The position numbers and the translations under genes are program-made. From Nitriliruptoraceae bacterium (GTDB lineage Bacteria; Actinomycetota; Nitriliruptoria; Nitriliruptorales; Nitriliruptoraceae), in assembly GCA_007134165.1 (NCBI GenBank), contig SLLJ01000272.1:1-27189 (forward strand): 27,189 nt of DNA, read 5' to 3'. The notes below the pieces were generated by a model. That model worked only from the letters and a program-made list of their open reading frames with translations. It had not been told where the DNA came from and searched no databases. This document shows positions 15,556-22,839 of the stretch, piece after piece; position 1 is the stretch's first letter, and every line of letters begins with the position of its first letter.

Positions 15556-16965
15556 TCAGTCGCCGGAAGGTTCGAGCACGGCCTCGTCGAGCTGTGGGGG
15601 AGCCCGCATCGGGTCGGGCCCGTCGTCGTCGCGGTGGTGGACGAGGAAGCGGCGGGTCCAGGTGTCGACGATCTCGTGGACGCGGTCGGGAGCGAGCTGA
15701 CCGGTCAGCCCCAGTCGTGGGGTCAGGGGGGAGAGGTAGCGCAGGATCGTCACGTCCTCATGCTGCGTACCGGCGATCGTGACCCGGCCCTGGCCGGCCG
15801 TTGAGGCGGCGTGCAGGCGCCGCAGCCGCGTAGCGTTGTCGTTCTCGGCCCATTCCTCGCTCACCAGCGACAGCAGCGGGACCTCCAGCCCCTCACCGAT
15901 CACCGCGTCGGGGACCGGCTCGACCCACGGGTCGAACCCGATGACGGCGTGGCAGCGCGAGTCCCGGGCGCAGTGCAGGATCGCTGCCCCACCTCCGGTC
16001 GAGTGGCCGAGCACCGCGATGCGCTCGAGGTCGAGCCGATCGGTGAGCGGTTCGACCCCGACCTGCTCGAGATGGTCGAGGGTGGTGGCGATGTCGTCGG
16101 CGAACATCGCCACGAGCCGCTCGGACGCCGCGTCGCGGATGTCGGCGGGGACGTCGTCGGGCAGGGCCGCTGGGTCGTGGGGGACGACCTCGCCGTCAGG
16201 GAACACGGTGGCCATCGAACCGTAGGTGTGGTCGATGGTCACGACCACATTGCCGTGGCTGGCCAGGGACTCGACGAGGTCGAGCTGCGCGCTGCGGAAC
16301 CCCGTCCACCCGTGGGAGAGCACGACCACCGGCAGCAGTGCCTGTTCGTCCGGACCGACGCGGCCGTTGGAGGTCGGCGCGGCACCGTTCACGGCGTGGG
16401 TCTGGACCTGACGGAGATGGCCGAGCGCGAAGCGAGGCAGTCCGAGTTCGGCGGCGATCACCCGGGTGAAGTCCCCGTCACCGGTGACCAGTGGGCTCCG
16501 CTCGGCGCTCTCGGCGTCCTCGGCGTCCTCGTCGGCCGCGGCGGGGTAGTGGACCTGCATCACCAGGCGGCGCTGCTGGCCGCGGTCGTCTCCGAAGCGC
16601 TCGACCCGGTCGGTGGCGGTCACCACGGCCGTGGTGGTGCCCACGGCATGCAGTCCCTGGGGGGCCGGGAGCGACGGAAGGGGCAGGGCCCAGGACAGTC
16701 CGCCGCCGAGGAGGACCAGGGCCAGTCCGACGATGGCCGCGCCGATCCCGCCGAGGCCGGTGTCGCGCTGTGCGGCCGCGGACAGTCCGGCACCAGCGGC
16801 CAGGGCTGCGGCGAGGTAGACGGGGACCACTTGCCAGCGCGGCTCGCCGACGACCACCTGCACGATCGCCGCGAGCACCGCCACAACCGCCAGCGCGATC
16901 GCGGCAGGCCGCGAACGGCGCCACATCGTGAGCGGGCGCCCGACAGCGACCAGGGTGGTCGCCAT
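15556..16965 (-). CDS. Membrane-anchored PAF-acetylhydrolase-like esterase
   Basis: The N-terminus carries three hydrophobic spans (about residues 20-40, 44-65 and 70-95, counting from ATG 16965). A C-terminal alpha/beta-hydrolase domain follows. The nucleophile is Ser322 in GHSTGGG; Asp345 (GFDPW) and His402 (GTQHED) complete the triad, and LSHGWTG supplies the oxyanion hole. The arrangement resembles platelet-activating-factor acetylhydrolase/dienelactone-hydrolase-like lipases, so an ester or lipid substrate outside the membrane is likely. The start is uncertain: no ATG, GTG or TTG lies at a proper distance from the good SD GGAGAGG (16990-16996). ATG 16965 and TTG 16971 are far, while ATC at 16981-16983 is well spaced. 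It lies downstream of ppk2 on the same strand. Confidence 0.82.
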   Translation of the reverse strand: MATTLVAVGRPLTMWRRSRPAAIALAVVAVLAAIVQVVVGEPRWQVVPVYLAAALAAGAGLSAAAQRDTGLGGIGAAIVGLALVLLGGGLSWALPLPSLPAPQGLHAVGTTTAVVTATDRVERFGDDRGQQRRLVMQVHYPAAADEDAEDAESAERSPLVTGDGDFTRVIAAELGLPRFALGHLRQVQTHAVNGAAPTSNGRVGPDEQALLPVVVLSHGWTGFRSAQLDLVESLASHGNVVVTIDHTYGSMATVFPDGEVVPHDPAALPDDVPADIRDAASERLVAMFADDIATTLDHLEQVGVEPLTDRLDLERIAVLGHSTGGGAAILHCARDSRCHAVIGFDPWVEPVPDAVIGEGLEVPLLSLVSEEWAENDNATRLRRLHAASTAGQGRVTIAGTQHEDVTILRYLSPLTPRLGLTGQLAPDRVHEIVDTWTRRFLVHHRDDDGPDPMRAPPQLDEAVLEPSGD

Positions 16966-17072
16966 GAGCAACAGGTCGAGGATGGGACGCCTCTCCGGTC
17001 TGGAAGGCTATGAGGGTAGCCCCGCGTCCGGTTCTACTCGGGGTCACCGCCGTGGTCGGGACGCGTCGGCGG

Positions 17073-17876
17073 TCAGGGGATGGTCACCCCGGCCAGGCGC
17101 GGGTCGGCGGGCGGCAGCTGCGGGTCGAGTTGCTCCAGTGCCTCGACGAGCACGGTCGCCACGGCCACGTCACGCGCCCACCGGCGGTCGGAGGGCACCA
17201 CGTACCACGGCGCGTAGCTGGTGGACGTCTCGCGGATGGCCTCCTCGTAGGCTGCCTGGTACAGCGGCCAGTCACGGCGAGCGTCGATGTCCTCGAACTC
17301 GAACTTCCAGTTGCGCTCGGGGTCGTCGATGCGTCGCTGGAGCCGCGCGCGCTGCTCCTCGTAGGAGATGTGCAGCCAGATCTTGCGAATGGCCGTGCCC
17401 TCGTCGCTGAGCATCCGCTCGAAGTCGCGGATGTGCCGGAAGCGGCGCTGCCACACCTCGTCGGGCACCAACTGCTTGACGCGCACGACGCCGACGTCCT
17501 CGTAGTGCGAACGGTTGAACACGCCGATGCGTCCCCGGCGCGGGACGTTGAGGTGGATGCGCCACAGGTAGTCGCGCGCGAGTTCGCCAGCGTCGGGTCG
17601 CCCGAACGGGTGCACGCTGACCCCCTGGGGGTTGATGCCCTTGAAGACCCGTCGGATCATCGAGTCCTTGCCCGAGGCGTCCATGCCCTGCAGGATCAGC
17701 AGGACCGATCGCTCGGCCTCGCCGTGCAGCCGCGCCTGCAGCACGCGGATGCGGTCCTTGAGTTCTTCGAGCGCGGCGTAGCCTTCCCTCTTCTTGCCCA
17801 GCCCCAGCCGGCTGCGGGTTTCGCGCTGCGCGAGCTTTGGGTCCTCGCCCTCATCGATCCTGAGCTCGTCGAGCAT
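17073..17876 (-). CDS. ppk2: PPK2-family polyphosphate:nucleotide phosphotransferase
   Basis: The enzyme transfers phosphate between polyphosphate and nucleotides. The 267-aa product has one PPK2 domain: Walker A GMDASGKD (64-71), then SMIRRVFKGINPQGV with the nucleotide-contact region, Walker B GVFNRSHYEDV (118-128), and the arginine-rich lid (QRRFRHIRDFERML). Length and motifs suit the single-domain PPK2 group that includes AMP- or NDP-phosphorylating members. Preference for AMP versus ADP/GDP cannot be assigned safely. ATG 17876 has GGGAGG 6 nt upstream. A minus-strand TAGGCT at 17910-17915 may be the -10 box. It is divergent from the ATP-grasp gene. Confidence 0.92.
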   Translation of the reverse strand: MLDELRIDEGEDPKLAQRETRSRLGLGKKREGYAALEELKDRIRVLQARLHGEAERSVLLILQGMDASGKDSMIRRVFKGINPQGVSVHPFGRPDAGELARDYLWRIHLNVPRRGRIGVFNRSHYEDVGVVRVKQLVPDEVWQRRFRHIRDFERMLSDEGTAIRKIWLHISYEEQRARLQRRIDDPERNWKFEFEDIDARRDWPLYQAAYEEAIRETSTSYAPWYVVPSDRRWARDVAVATVLVEALEQLDPQLPPADPRLAGVTIP

Positions 17877-17909
17877 CGCTAGCCTCCCGTTCGGTCGTTG
17901 GCGGAATTG

Positions 17910-17915
17910 AGCCTA
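17910..17915 (-). promoter_or_regulatory. Candidate -10 box of the ppk2 gene
   Basis: On the minus strand TAGGCT lies about 34 nt before ATG 17876, giving a short leader that includes the SD GGGAGG. No clear -35 box. Confidence 0.35.
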
Positions 17916-17945
17916 GGCACGCCCAACCGGACCCGCACCCCACCA

Positions 17946-17977
17946 CCCCAGCTCCCGACGACCCCAGATCCCGACGA
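17946..17977 (+). repeat. 16-bp tandem duplication in the ATP-grasp gene leader
   Basis: CCCCAGCTCCCGACGA (17946-17961) is followed directly by CCCCAGATCCCGACGA (17962-17977), with one mismatch. The SD GGAGG begins 5 nt further on and the GTG start lies 14 nt after the repeat. Confidence 0.82.
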
Positions 17978-17991
17978 TCCTGGAGGCGCCC

Positions 17992-18930
17992 GTGCAGGTC
18001 GCGTTGGTCACCGGAACGGGCCCCGACTTCGTCTCCGAGGTCGACGGGCCGCTGACCGCCGCGCTGCGCCGCCGTGGGGCCGCGGTCCACCTGCCCCGCT
18101 GGGACGACGCTTCGGTCGACTGGTCGCGCTTCGACCTCGCGCTGGTGCGCACGACCTGGGACTACACCGCCAGGCGTGACGATTTCGTCGCCTGGGCGGC
18201 GGCCGCCGCGTCGTGTACCCAACTGTGGAACTCGGCGGACGTGCTGCGCTGGAACACCCACAAGTCCTACCTGCTGGAACTCGAGGAGCGCGGCGCGCCC
18301 GTGGTGCCCACCGCGTGGCTGGGGCAGGATGACCGGGTCGACCTGGCGGCGCTGCTTTCGATCCGCAGCTGGGACCGGGCGGTGATCAAGCCTGCGGTCG
18401 CCGCCGGGTCCGAGGGCCTGGCCCGGGTCCGTGTCGTACCAGGTCCGCCACCCGGTTCCCCGCAGGATCCACCGCCGGGGCCCACGGGCGAGCTCGACAT
18501 CGTGGCGGGCCAGCGCCACCTCGACCGGCTGCTGGCCGCTGGCGACGTACTCGTGCAGCCGTTCCTCCCGGCGATCGAACGGTCGGGCGAGCTGTCGCTG
18601 ATCGTGGTCGACGGCCAGGTGACCCACGCGGTGCGCAAGCAGCCAGGTCCCGGCGACTTCCGGGTGCAGGAGGAGTTCGGAGGGAGCATGCAGGTGGTCG
18701 ACCCCGACCCGACGGCCCGGGAACTGGCCCGTTGGATCGTGCAGGCCACCGGGGTCGAACTGCTCGTCTCCCGGGTCGACCTCGTGGTCGACGAGGTCGG
18801 GACCTGGCAGTTGGTCGAGCTCGAGGCCACGGAACCCGACCTCTACCTGCGCGTGGCCCCGGCGGCGGCCGAACCGCTCGCCGACGCCGTGCTGCGCCGC
18901 CTGCCGCTCACGCCCGCTGCTCGAACGTGA
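17992..18930 (+). CDS. ATP-grasp domain protein (RimK/glutathione-synthetase-like)
   Basis: The 312-aa product resembles stand-alone ATP-grasp enzymes that join a carboxylate to an amine or thiol using ATP. The N-terminal third has a Rossmann-like start (QVALVTGTGPD). Next comes the segment FDLALVRTTWDYTARRDDFVAW with the WNSADVLRWNTHKSYL motif typical of this group. The ATP-grasp core follows (VIKPAVAAGSEGLARV near residues 131-146; VDLVVDEVGTWQLVELEATEPDLYL near 260-284, supplying Mg-binding acidic residues). A Pro/Gly-rich insertion (PPPGSPQDPPPGP) lies in the middle. GTG 17992 follows GGAGG. The substrate is unknown. It heads a collinear run with an epimerase, FAD enzyme and GalT-like protein. 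Confidence 0.82.
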   Translation: MQVALVTGTGPDFVSEVDGPLTAALRRRGAAVHLPRWDDASVDWSRFDLALVRTTWDYTARRDDFVAWAAAAASCTQLWNSADVLRWNTHKSYLLELEERGAPVVPTAWLGQDDRVDLAALLSIRSWDRAVIKPAVAAGSEGLARVRVVPGPPPGSPQDPPPGPTGELDIVAGQRHLDRLLAAGDVLVQPFLPAIERSGELSLIVVDGQVTHAVRKQPGPGDFRVQEEFGGSMQVVDPDPTARELARWIVQATGVELLVSRVDLVVDEVGTWQLVELEATEPDLYLRVAPAAAEPLADAVLRRLPLTPAART

Positions 18931-18986
18931 TCGACCCGTCCGCAGCGGGTCGGCTGTGCGAAGGTGGAGCAACGAGGAGAGCTGCC

Positions 18987-19889
18987 ATGCGTGTCGCCAT
19001 CACCGGAGCCACCGGACTCATCGGCCAGGCCCTGACCACCTCCTTGCGTGCCGACGGACACACCGTGCACCGGGTGGTGCGCGATCCTGCCGTGGCCGCA
19101 CCCGGCGACGTGGTCTGGAACCTCGACGCCCGCACCATCGACGCTGCGGCGCTCGAAAGCGTGGACGCCGTGGTCCACCTTGCCGGCGAGCCGATCGGCG
19201 CCGCGCGGTGGACCGACGACACCAAGCGGCGGATCCGTGCCTCGCGGGTGGTGGGCACCGAACTGCTCGCCGAAACGCTCGCCGTGCTGAACTCCGGGCC
19301 GTCGGTGCTGGTGTCGTCCTCAGCGGTCGGCGTCTACGGCGACCGCGGGGACGAGGAACTCACCGAGGCATCCGCATCCGGCGATGACTTCCTCGCCGAG
19401 GTGTGCCTGGCCTGGGAAGCGGCGGCCGATCCGGCCCGCGACGCCGGCATCCGCGTCGTACACCCACGCACCGGTGTGGTCATCGCCGAAGGCGGTCCGC
19501 TGATCGACAAGATCGAGCTTCCCTTCCGCCTCGGCGTCGGCGGCCGGGTCGGGTCGGGCCGGCAGTACGTGCCATGGATCTCGCTGGTCGACGAGGTGCG
19601 CGCGCTGCGGTTCCTGATCGACAGCGAGCTGTCGGGTCCGGTCAACCTCACCGGCCCGGCGCCAGCCACCAACCTGGAGCTCACCAAGGCGCTCGGTGAG
19701 GTGCTGCGCCGCCCCACCGTGCTGCCGATCCCGACCGTGGCGATCCGGGCGTTGTACGGAGAGATGGGGGCGACGCTGGCCACCGTCAGCCAGCGGGTGC
19801 TGCCCCAGCGACTCCTCGACGCCGGCTTCGGTTTCGAGCACCCCACCTTGCTCGACGCGCTACGTGAGGCGCTGGTCACCAGGCGCTAG
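18987..19889 (+). CDS. TIGR01777-type NAD(P)-dependent epimerase (SDR39U1/YfcH family)
   Basis: The 300-aa product is an extended short-chain dehydrogenase. The dinucleotide-binding motif is ITGATGLIGQAL (residues 5-16). The family hallmark VVHLAGEPIGAARWTDDTKRRIRASRV follows at about 65-91, then SSSAVGVYGDRGDE with the catalytic-type serine and tyrosine, and a C-terminal DUF1731-like stretch (RVLPQRLLDAGFGFEHPTL). The reaction is not known for the family despite wide distribution. ATG 18987 has GAGGAGAG about 6 nt upstream. It is 56 nt after the ATP-grasp gene and 71 nt before the FAD oxidoreductase gene, all in the same direction. Confidence 0.9.
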   Translation: MRVAITGATGLIGQALTTSLRADGHTVHRVVRDPAVAAPGDVVWNLDARTIDAAALESVDAVVHLAGEPIGAARWTDDTKRRIRASRVVGTELLAETLAVLNSGPSVLVSSSAVGVYGDRGDEELTEASASGDDFLAEVCLAWEAAADPARDAGIRVVHPRTGVVIAEGGPLIDKIELPFRLGVGGRVGSGRQYVPWISLVDEVRALRFLIDSELSGPVNLTGPAPATNLELTKALGEVLRRPTVLPIPTVAIRALYGEMGATLATVSQRVLPQRLLDAGFGFEHPTLLDALREALVTRR

Positions 19890-19899
19890 GGTCGCGGTG

Positions 19900-19944
19900 C
19901 CCGGCCGAGGCGGTCCCGGCCGAGGCGATCCCGGCCGAGGTGAG
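19900..19944 (+). repeat. 15-bp tandem triplication in the FAD oxidoreductase leader
   Basis: Three adjacent units, CCCGGCCGAGGCGGT (19900-19914), CCCGGCCGAGGCGAT (19915-19929) and CCCGGCCGAGGTGAG (19930-19944), share an 11-base core with GAGG. The last unit's GAGG acts as an SD for ATG 19946. Confidence 0.88.
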
Positions 19945-19965
19945 CATGGGCGAGGTGAGCATGGA
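19936..19965 (+). repeat. Duplicated Shine-Dalgarno plus ATG module
   Basis: CGAGGTGAGCATGG is present twice in tandem with a 15-bp period (19936-19950 and 19951-19965, differing only in the last base). Each copy contains GAGG, a 5-nt spacer and an in-frame ATG (19946 and 19961), so two equivalent translation starts were created. Confidence 0.9.
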
Positions 19966-21208
19966 CGCGGACGTGATCGTCGTCGGTGCCGGCCTGGCCG
20001 GTCTGACCGCTGCGCTGCGACTGGAGCAGGCCGGTCGCTCCGTGCTGGTGCTGGAGTCCTCCGACGGGGTCGGCGGCCGGATCCGCACCGACCTGGTCGA
20101 CGGCTACCGCCTCGACCGGGGCTTCCAAGTCCTGCTCACCGGCTACCCGGCGGTGCCGCGGTGGTTCGACACCGACGCCCTGGACCTGCGCTCGTTCTCA
20201 CCCGGTGTGTCAATCCGCCGGGCCGCGCGTTTCGAGCGGCTCGCCGATCCGCTGCAGGATCCGATCGCCGGACTGTGCACCGCCTGGTCCCGGAGCCTGA
20301 CCACGGCTGACGCGCTGAGGCTGCTGGCCTGGCGGCGTCGGGTCCTGGCCACGCCGGGGCCCGAGCTCGCCCGCGCGCCGCAGCGTGCCACCCGTGCGCT
20401 GCTGCGCGCCCGGGGGTTCTCGCCGCGGATCGTTGCCGGCTTCTTCCGACCGTTCCTCGCCGGCACCTTCTTCGATCCGGGGATGACGACCTCCTCACGG
20501 GTCACCGAGTTGGTCTTCCGCTCCTTCTTCCGTGGACGGGTCGCCGTCCCGGCGCTCGGAATGCAGCAGTTGCCCATCCAACTCGCCGCCCGCCTCCCGC
20601 TGGACGCGGTCCGTCTCGGGGCACGCGTCGTCGCGGTTCGTGACGGTCAGGTCGACGTCGCCGATGGTGGCACGCTGCGGGCCGAGCACGTCGTGGTCGC
20701 CGTCGAGGGCCCGGCGGTCACCGGGCTGCTCGACCGCCGGGCGGTGGGAACGCCGGCGCCCGGGCGGGGCACCGTGACCCTGTCGTACGCCGCGGAGGTC
20801 TCACCGCTGGGCCGGCCCGACCTCGTGCTGGACGCCGACACCGACGGGCCCGTCAACAACCTGGCCGTGATGTCCGACGTCGCTCCGACCTACGCCCCCC
20901 ACGGCGGCCACCTCGTCGCCGCCTCGGTCGTCGGCGTCCCGCCGGTGGGGGACGCCGAGCTCGACCGGCAGGTCCGCCGGCAGCTGGCCGACTGGTACGG
21001 CGGGCAGGTCGCCGACTGGAGGTTGCTGCACGTCGAACGCATCGCCTACGCCCAACCGCGCCAGGACGTCCGTGACCTGCCGAGCCTCGCGCGCGAGGTG
21101 CGGGCCGGCCAGCGTCGCTGGGTCTGCGGCGACCACCGAGACACCGGTTCGATCCAGGGGGCGCTGGTGTCGGGACGCCGGACCGCCGACGCGGTGCTCG
21201 CGGCATGA
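19961..21208 (+). CDS. FAD-dependent oxidoreductase (amine oxidase/phytoene desaturase-like)
   Basis: The 415-aa product starts with a dinucleotide-binding fold (VIVVGAGLAGLTAALRLEQAGRSVLVLE), with GAGLAG at residues 9-14. The conserved GVGGRIRTD (GG-R motif) follows. DGYRLDRGFQVLLTGYPAVPRWFD is characteristic of a phytoene-desaturase-like group whose substrates are not established. The FAD-contacting C-terminus is RRWVCGDHRDTGSIQGALVSGRRTADAVL. No signal peptide or membrane span is evident. ATG 19961 is used here; ATG 19946 (five residues longer) has an identical duplicated SD, so two starts may operate. Its stop overlaps the ATG of the next gene (ATGA), so both are probably translated together. 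Confidence 0.88.
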   Translation: MDADVIVVGAGLAGLTAALRLEQAGRSVLVLESSDGVGGRIRTDLVDGYRLDRGFQVLLTGYPAVPRWFDTDALDLRSFSPGVSIRRAARFERLADPLQDPIAGLCTAWSRSLTTADALRLLAWRRRVLATPGPELARAPQRATRALLRARGFSPRIVAGFFRPFLAGTFFDPGMTTSSRVTELVFRSFFRGRVAVPALGMQQLPIQLAARLPLDAVRLGARVVAVRDGQVDVADGGTLRAEHVVVAVEGPAVTGLLDRRAVGTPAPGRGTVTLSYAAEVSPLGRPDLVLDADTDGPVNNLAVMSDVAPTYAPHGGHLVAASVVGVPPVGDAELDRQVRRQLADWYGGQVADWRLLHVERIAYAQPRQDVRDLPSLAREVRAGQRRWVCGDHRDTGSIQGALVSGRRTADAVLAA

Positions 21209-22122
21209 GCGCACCGCCCTCTCCGCGGACCACCTCGTGTCCGTTCACCGGCCGGCTCGGGATGTGGACCGCGCTGCGTGAACACCGCCCCCAACCGCGC
21301 CCCGAACGGCTCCTGCTGCCCTCGGATCCGGCACGCTGCCCGTTCTGCCGCTACACCGACCCGGACCCCCGCTTGTTACCCGAGGCCGCCCAGCGCGGCG
21401 GGCAGCGCTGGTTCGGCCTGCACAACATCTTCCCGCCCGTTGATGGCCTGACCGGCCAGGCCGACCTTGCGGTGGCGACCGACCACGATCCGACGCTGAC
21501 CCATCTCCACCCCGGTCTGGTCACCGACTGGGCGACCATGCTCGACGTCCAGCAGCGTCTGGCCGGGCGGAGCACGGACCGCTGGTCGATGCTGTCGGCC
21601 GCCACGGGCCGCACGGCCGGCGCCTCCCAGCACCATCCGCATGGCCACGTGCTGACCCCGGCCGTCCTGCCCGTGGCGACCGTGCGCCGCCAGCAGCGGC
21701 TGCTGCGGCCCGAGGTGCTCGACGTGCTGCTGGCCGAGGAGGTCACCGTGGCCGCCGTCGACGGGGTTCGGCTGCTCGCCCCGACGGTGCCGCTGGGGCC
21801 GCTGGACCTGCTGCTGCTGCCCGAGCGGGCCCAACGCTTCCTCGACGTCGACCCCGACGACGTCGCGCGGCTGATCGTGCGGTGGATCGTCGGGGTGCAT
21901 GCGCTGGTCGACCCGGAGCCCGGCCTGCCGCCCACGGTCGCGCCGTTCGACGCCAAGGTCGTGCTGCATCCCGAGCTGCCCGACGGCACCGGACGCTGGT
22001 GGGGTGAGCTGACCGTGACCGACCGTCATGCGCCGGGGGTGTCGGCCGTCCCGCTCGTCGACGTGCGCTACCCGCCCGAGGTCCATGCCGAGCGGTTCCG
22101 CGAGGCCGGTACGGGCCGTTGA
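21205..22122 (+). CDS. GalT-like protein of the HIT superfamily with HPHGH active site
   Basis: The 305-aa product follows the galactose-1-phosphate uridylyltransferase layout in order. These are the zinc-type CPFC (Cys45, Cys48), LHNIFPPVDG, DHDPTLTHLHPGLV, the active-site block GASQHHPHGHVL, and a second half with APTVPLGPLDLLLLPERAQ and a final FDAKVVLHPELPDGTGRWWGELTV strand region. His146 aligns with the GalT nucleophile. The invariant glutamine two residues later (HPHGQ) is histidine here (H148), which restores a HIT hydrolase-type HxHxH. A changed reaction is therefore likely. ATG 21205 overlaps the FAD gene stop (ATGA). No galactose genes are nearby. Fold is confident; substrate unknown. 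Confidence 0.8.
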   Translation: MSAPPSPRTTSCPFTGRLGMWTALREHRPQPRPERLLLPSDPARCPFCRYTDPDPRLLPEAAQRGGQRWFGLHNIFPPVDGLTGQADLAVATDHDPTLTHLHPGLVTDWATMLDVQQRLAGRSTDRWSMLSAATGRTAGASQHHPHGHVLTPAVLPVATVRRQQRLLRPEVLDVLLAEEVTVAAVDGVRLLAPTVPLGPLDLLLLPERAQRFLDVDPDDVARLIVRWIVGVHALVDPEPGLPPTVAPFDAKVVLHPELPDGTGRWWGELTVTDRHAPGVSAVPLVDVRYPPEVHAERFREAGTGR

Positions 22123-22159
22123 TCTGGCCGCCGCGCGCCCGACCGGCGACACTGCGCAC

Positions 22160-22753
22160 ATGCCCAACCTCGACCTGTCCTTCGTGACCTCCGCTCCCGG
22201 TCTGGCCGGCCTGCCGCCGAGTCCGGCGGAGGTCGCCGTGATCGGCCGTTCCAACGTGGGCAAGTCCTCCTTGCTCAACGCGCTGGCCGGACGCCGCCAG
22301 CTCGCGCACACCTCCAAGACCCCGGGCCGGACCCGACTGCTCAACTGCTTCGCCCTGGCGTCGGGGGCGACCGTCGTCGACCTGCCCGGCTACGGCTACG
22401 CGAAGGTGTCGGCCAAGGACCGTGAGGCGTGGAAGCGCCGGCTGCACGCCTACCTGCGGGGACGCGAACCGCTGGTGATGACGCTCGCGCTGGTCGATGG
22501 CGAGGTCGGCCCCACCCGGCTCGACGTGGACATGATCGCTTGGCTGCGGGATCAGCAGGTGCCCTTCCAGGTGGTGGCGACCAAGCACGACAAGGTCCGC
22601 TCGTCGCAGCGGACACGCCGGCGGCGAGACTTGGCCGCCGGCTGCGGCGTCGAACCCGGGGAGGTGGTGTGGGTCAGCGCGCGTACCGGGACCAACATCG
22701 ATCGCCTGCGTGGTCTGGTGATCGGATGGCTTGGTGTGCCGGGCCCCGGGTGA
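22160..22753 (+). CDS. engB: Ribosome biogenesis GTPase YsxC/EngB
   Basis: This essential-type GTPase takes part in assembly of the large ribosomal subunit. The 197-aa product has all G motifs: G1 GRSNVGKSS (29-37), G2-type TPGRTR (54-59), G3 DLPGYGYAK (74-82), G4 TKHD (141-144) and G5 VSA (172-174). ATG 22160 gives the usual short N-terminus (MPNLDLSFVTSAPG). No SD precedes it. GACACT at 22148-22153, 6 nt before the ATG, may be a -10 box of a leaderless transcript, although no -35 lies at normal distance. It is 37 nt after the GalT-like gene and may also be reached by read-through. Confidence 0.96.
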   Translation: MPNLDLSFVTSAPGLAGLPPSPAEVAVIGRSNVGKSSLLNALAGRRQLAHTSKTPGRTRLLNCFALASGATVVDLPGYGYAKVSAKDREAWKRRLHAYLRGREPLVMTLALVDGEVGPTRLDVDMIAWLRDQQVPFQVVATKHDKVRSSQRTRRRRDLAAGCGVEPGEVVWVSARTGTNIDRLRGLVIGWLGVPGPG

Positions 22754-22839
22754 GGGAAGCCGGCCGGCCGCTCGGGTGTTGTGACCGGAGAGGCTCCCCG
22801 GTCCTGCGAGGGCCGGCTGATGCGACCCGGAGGTCCGCC

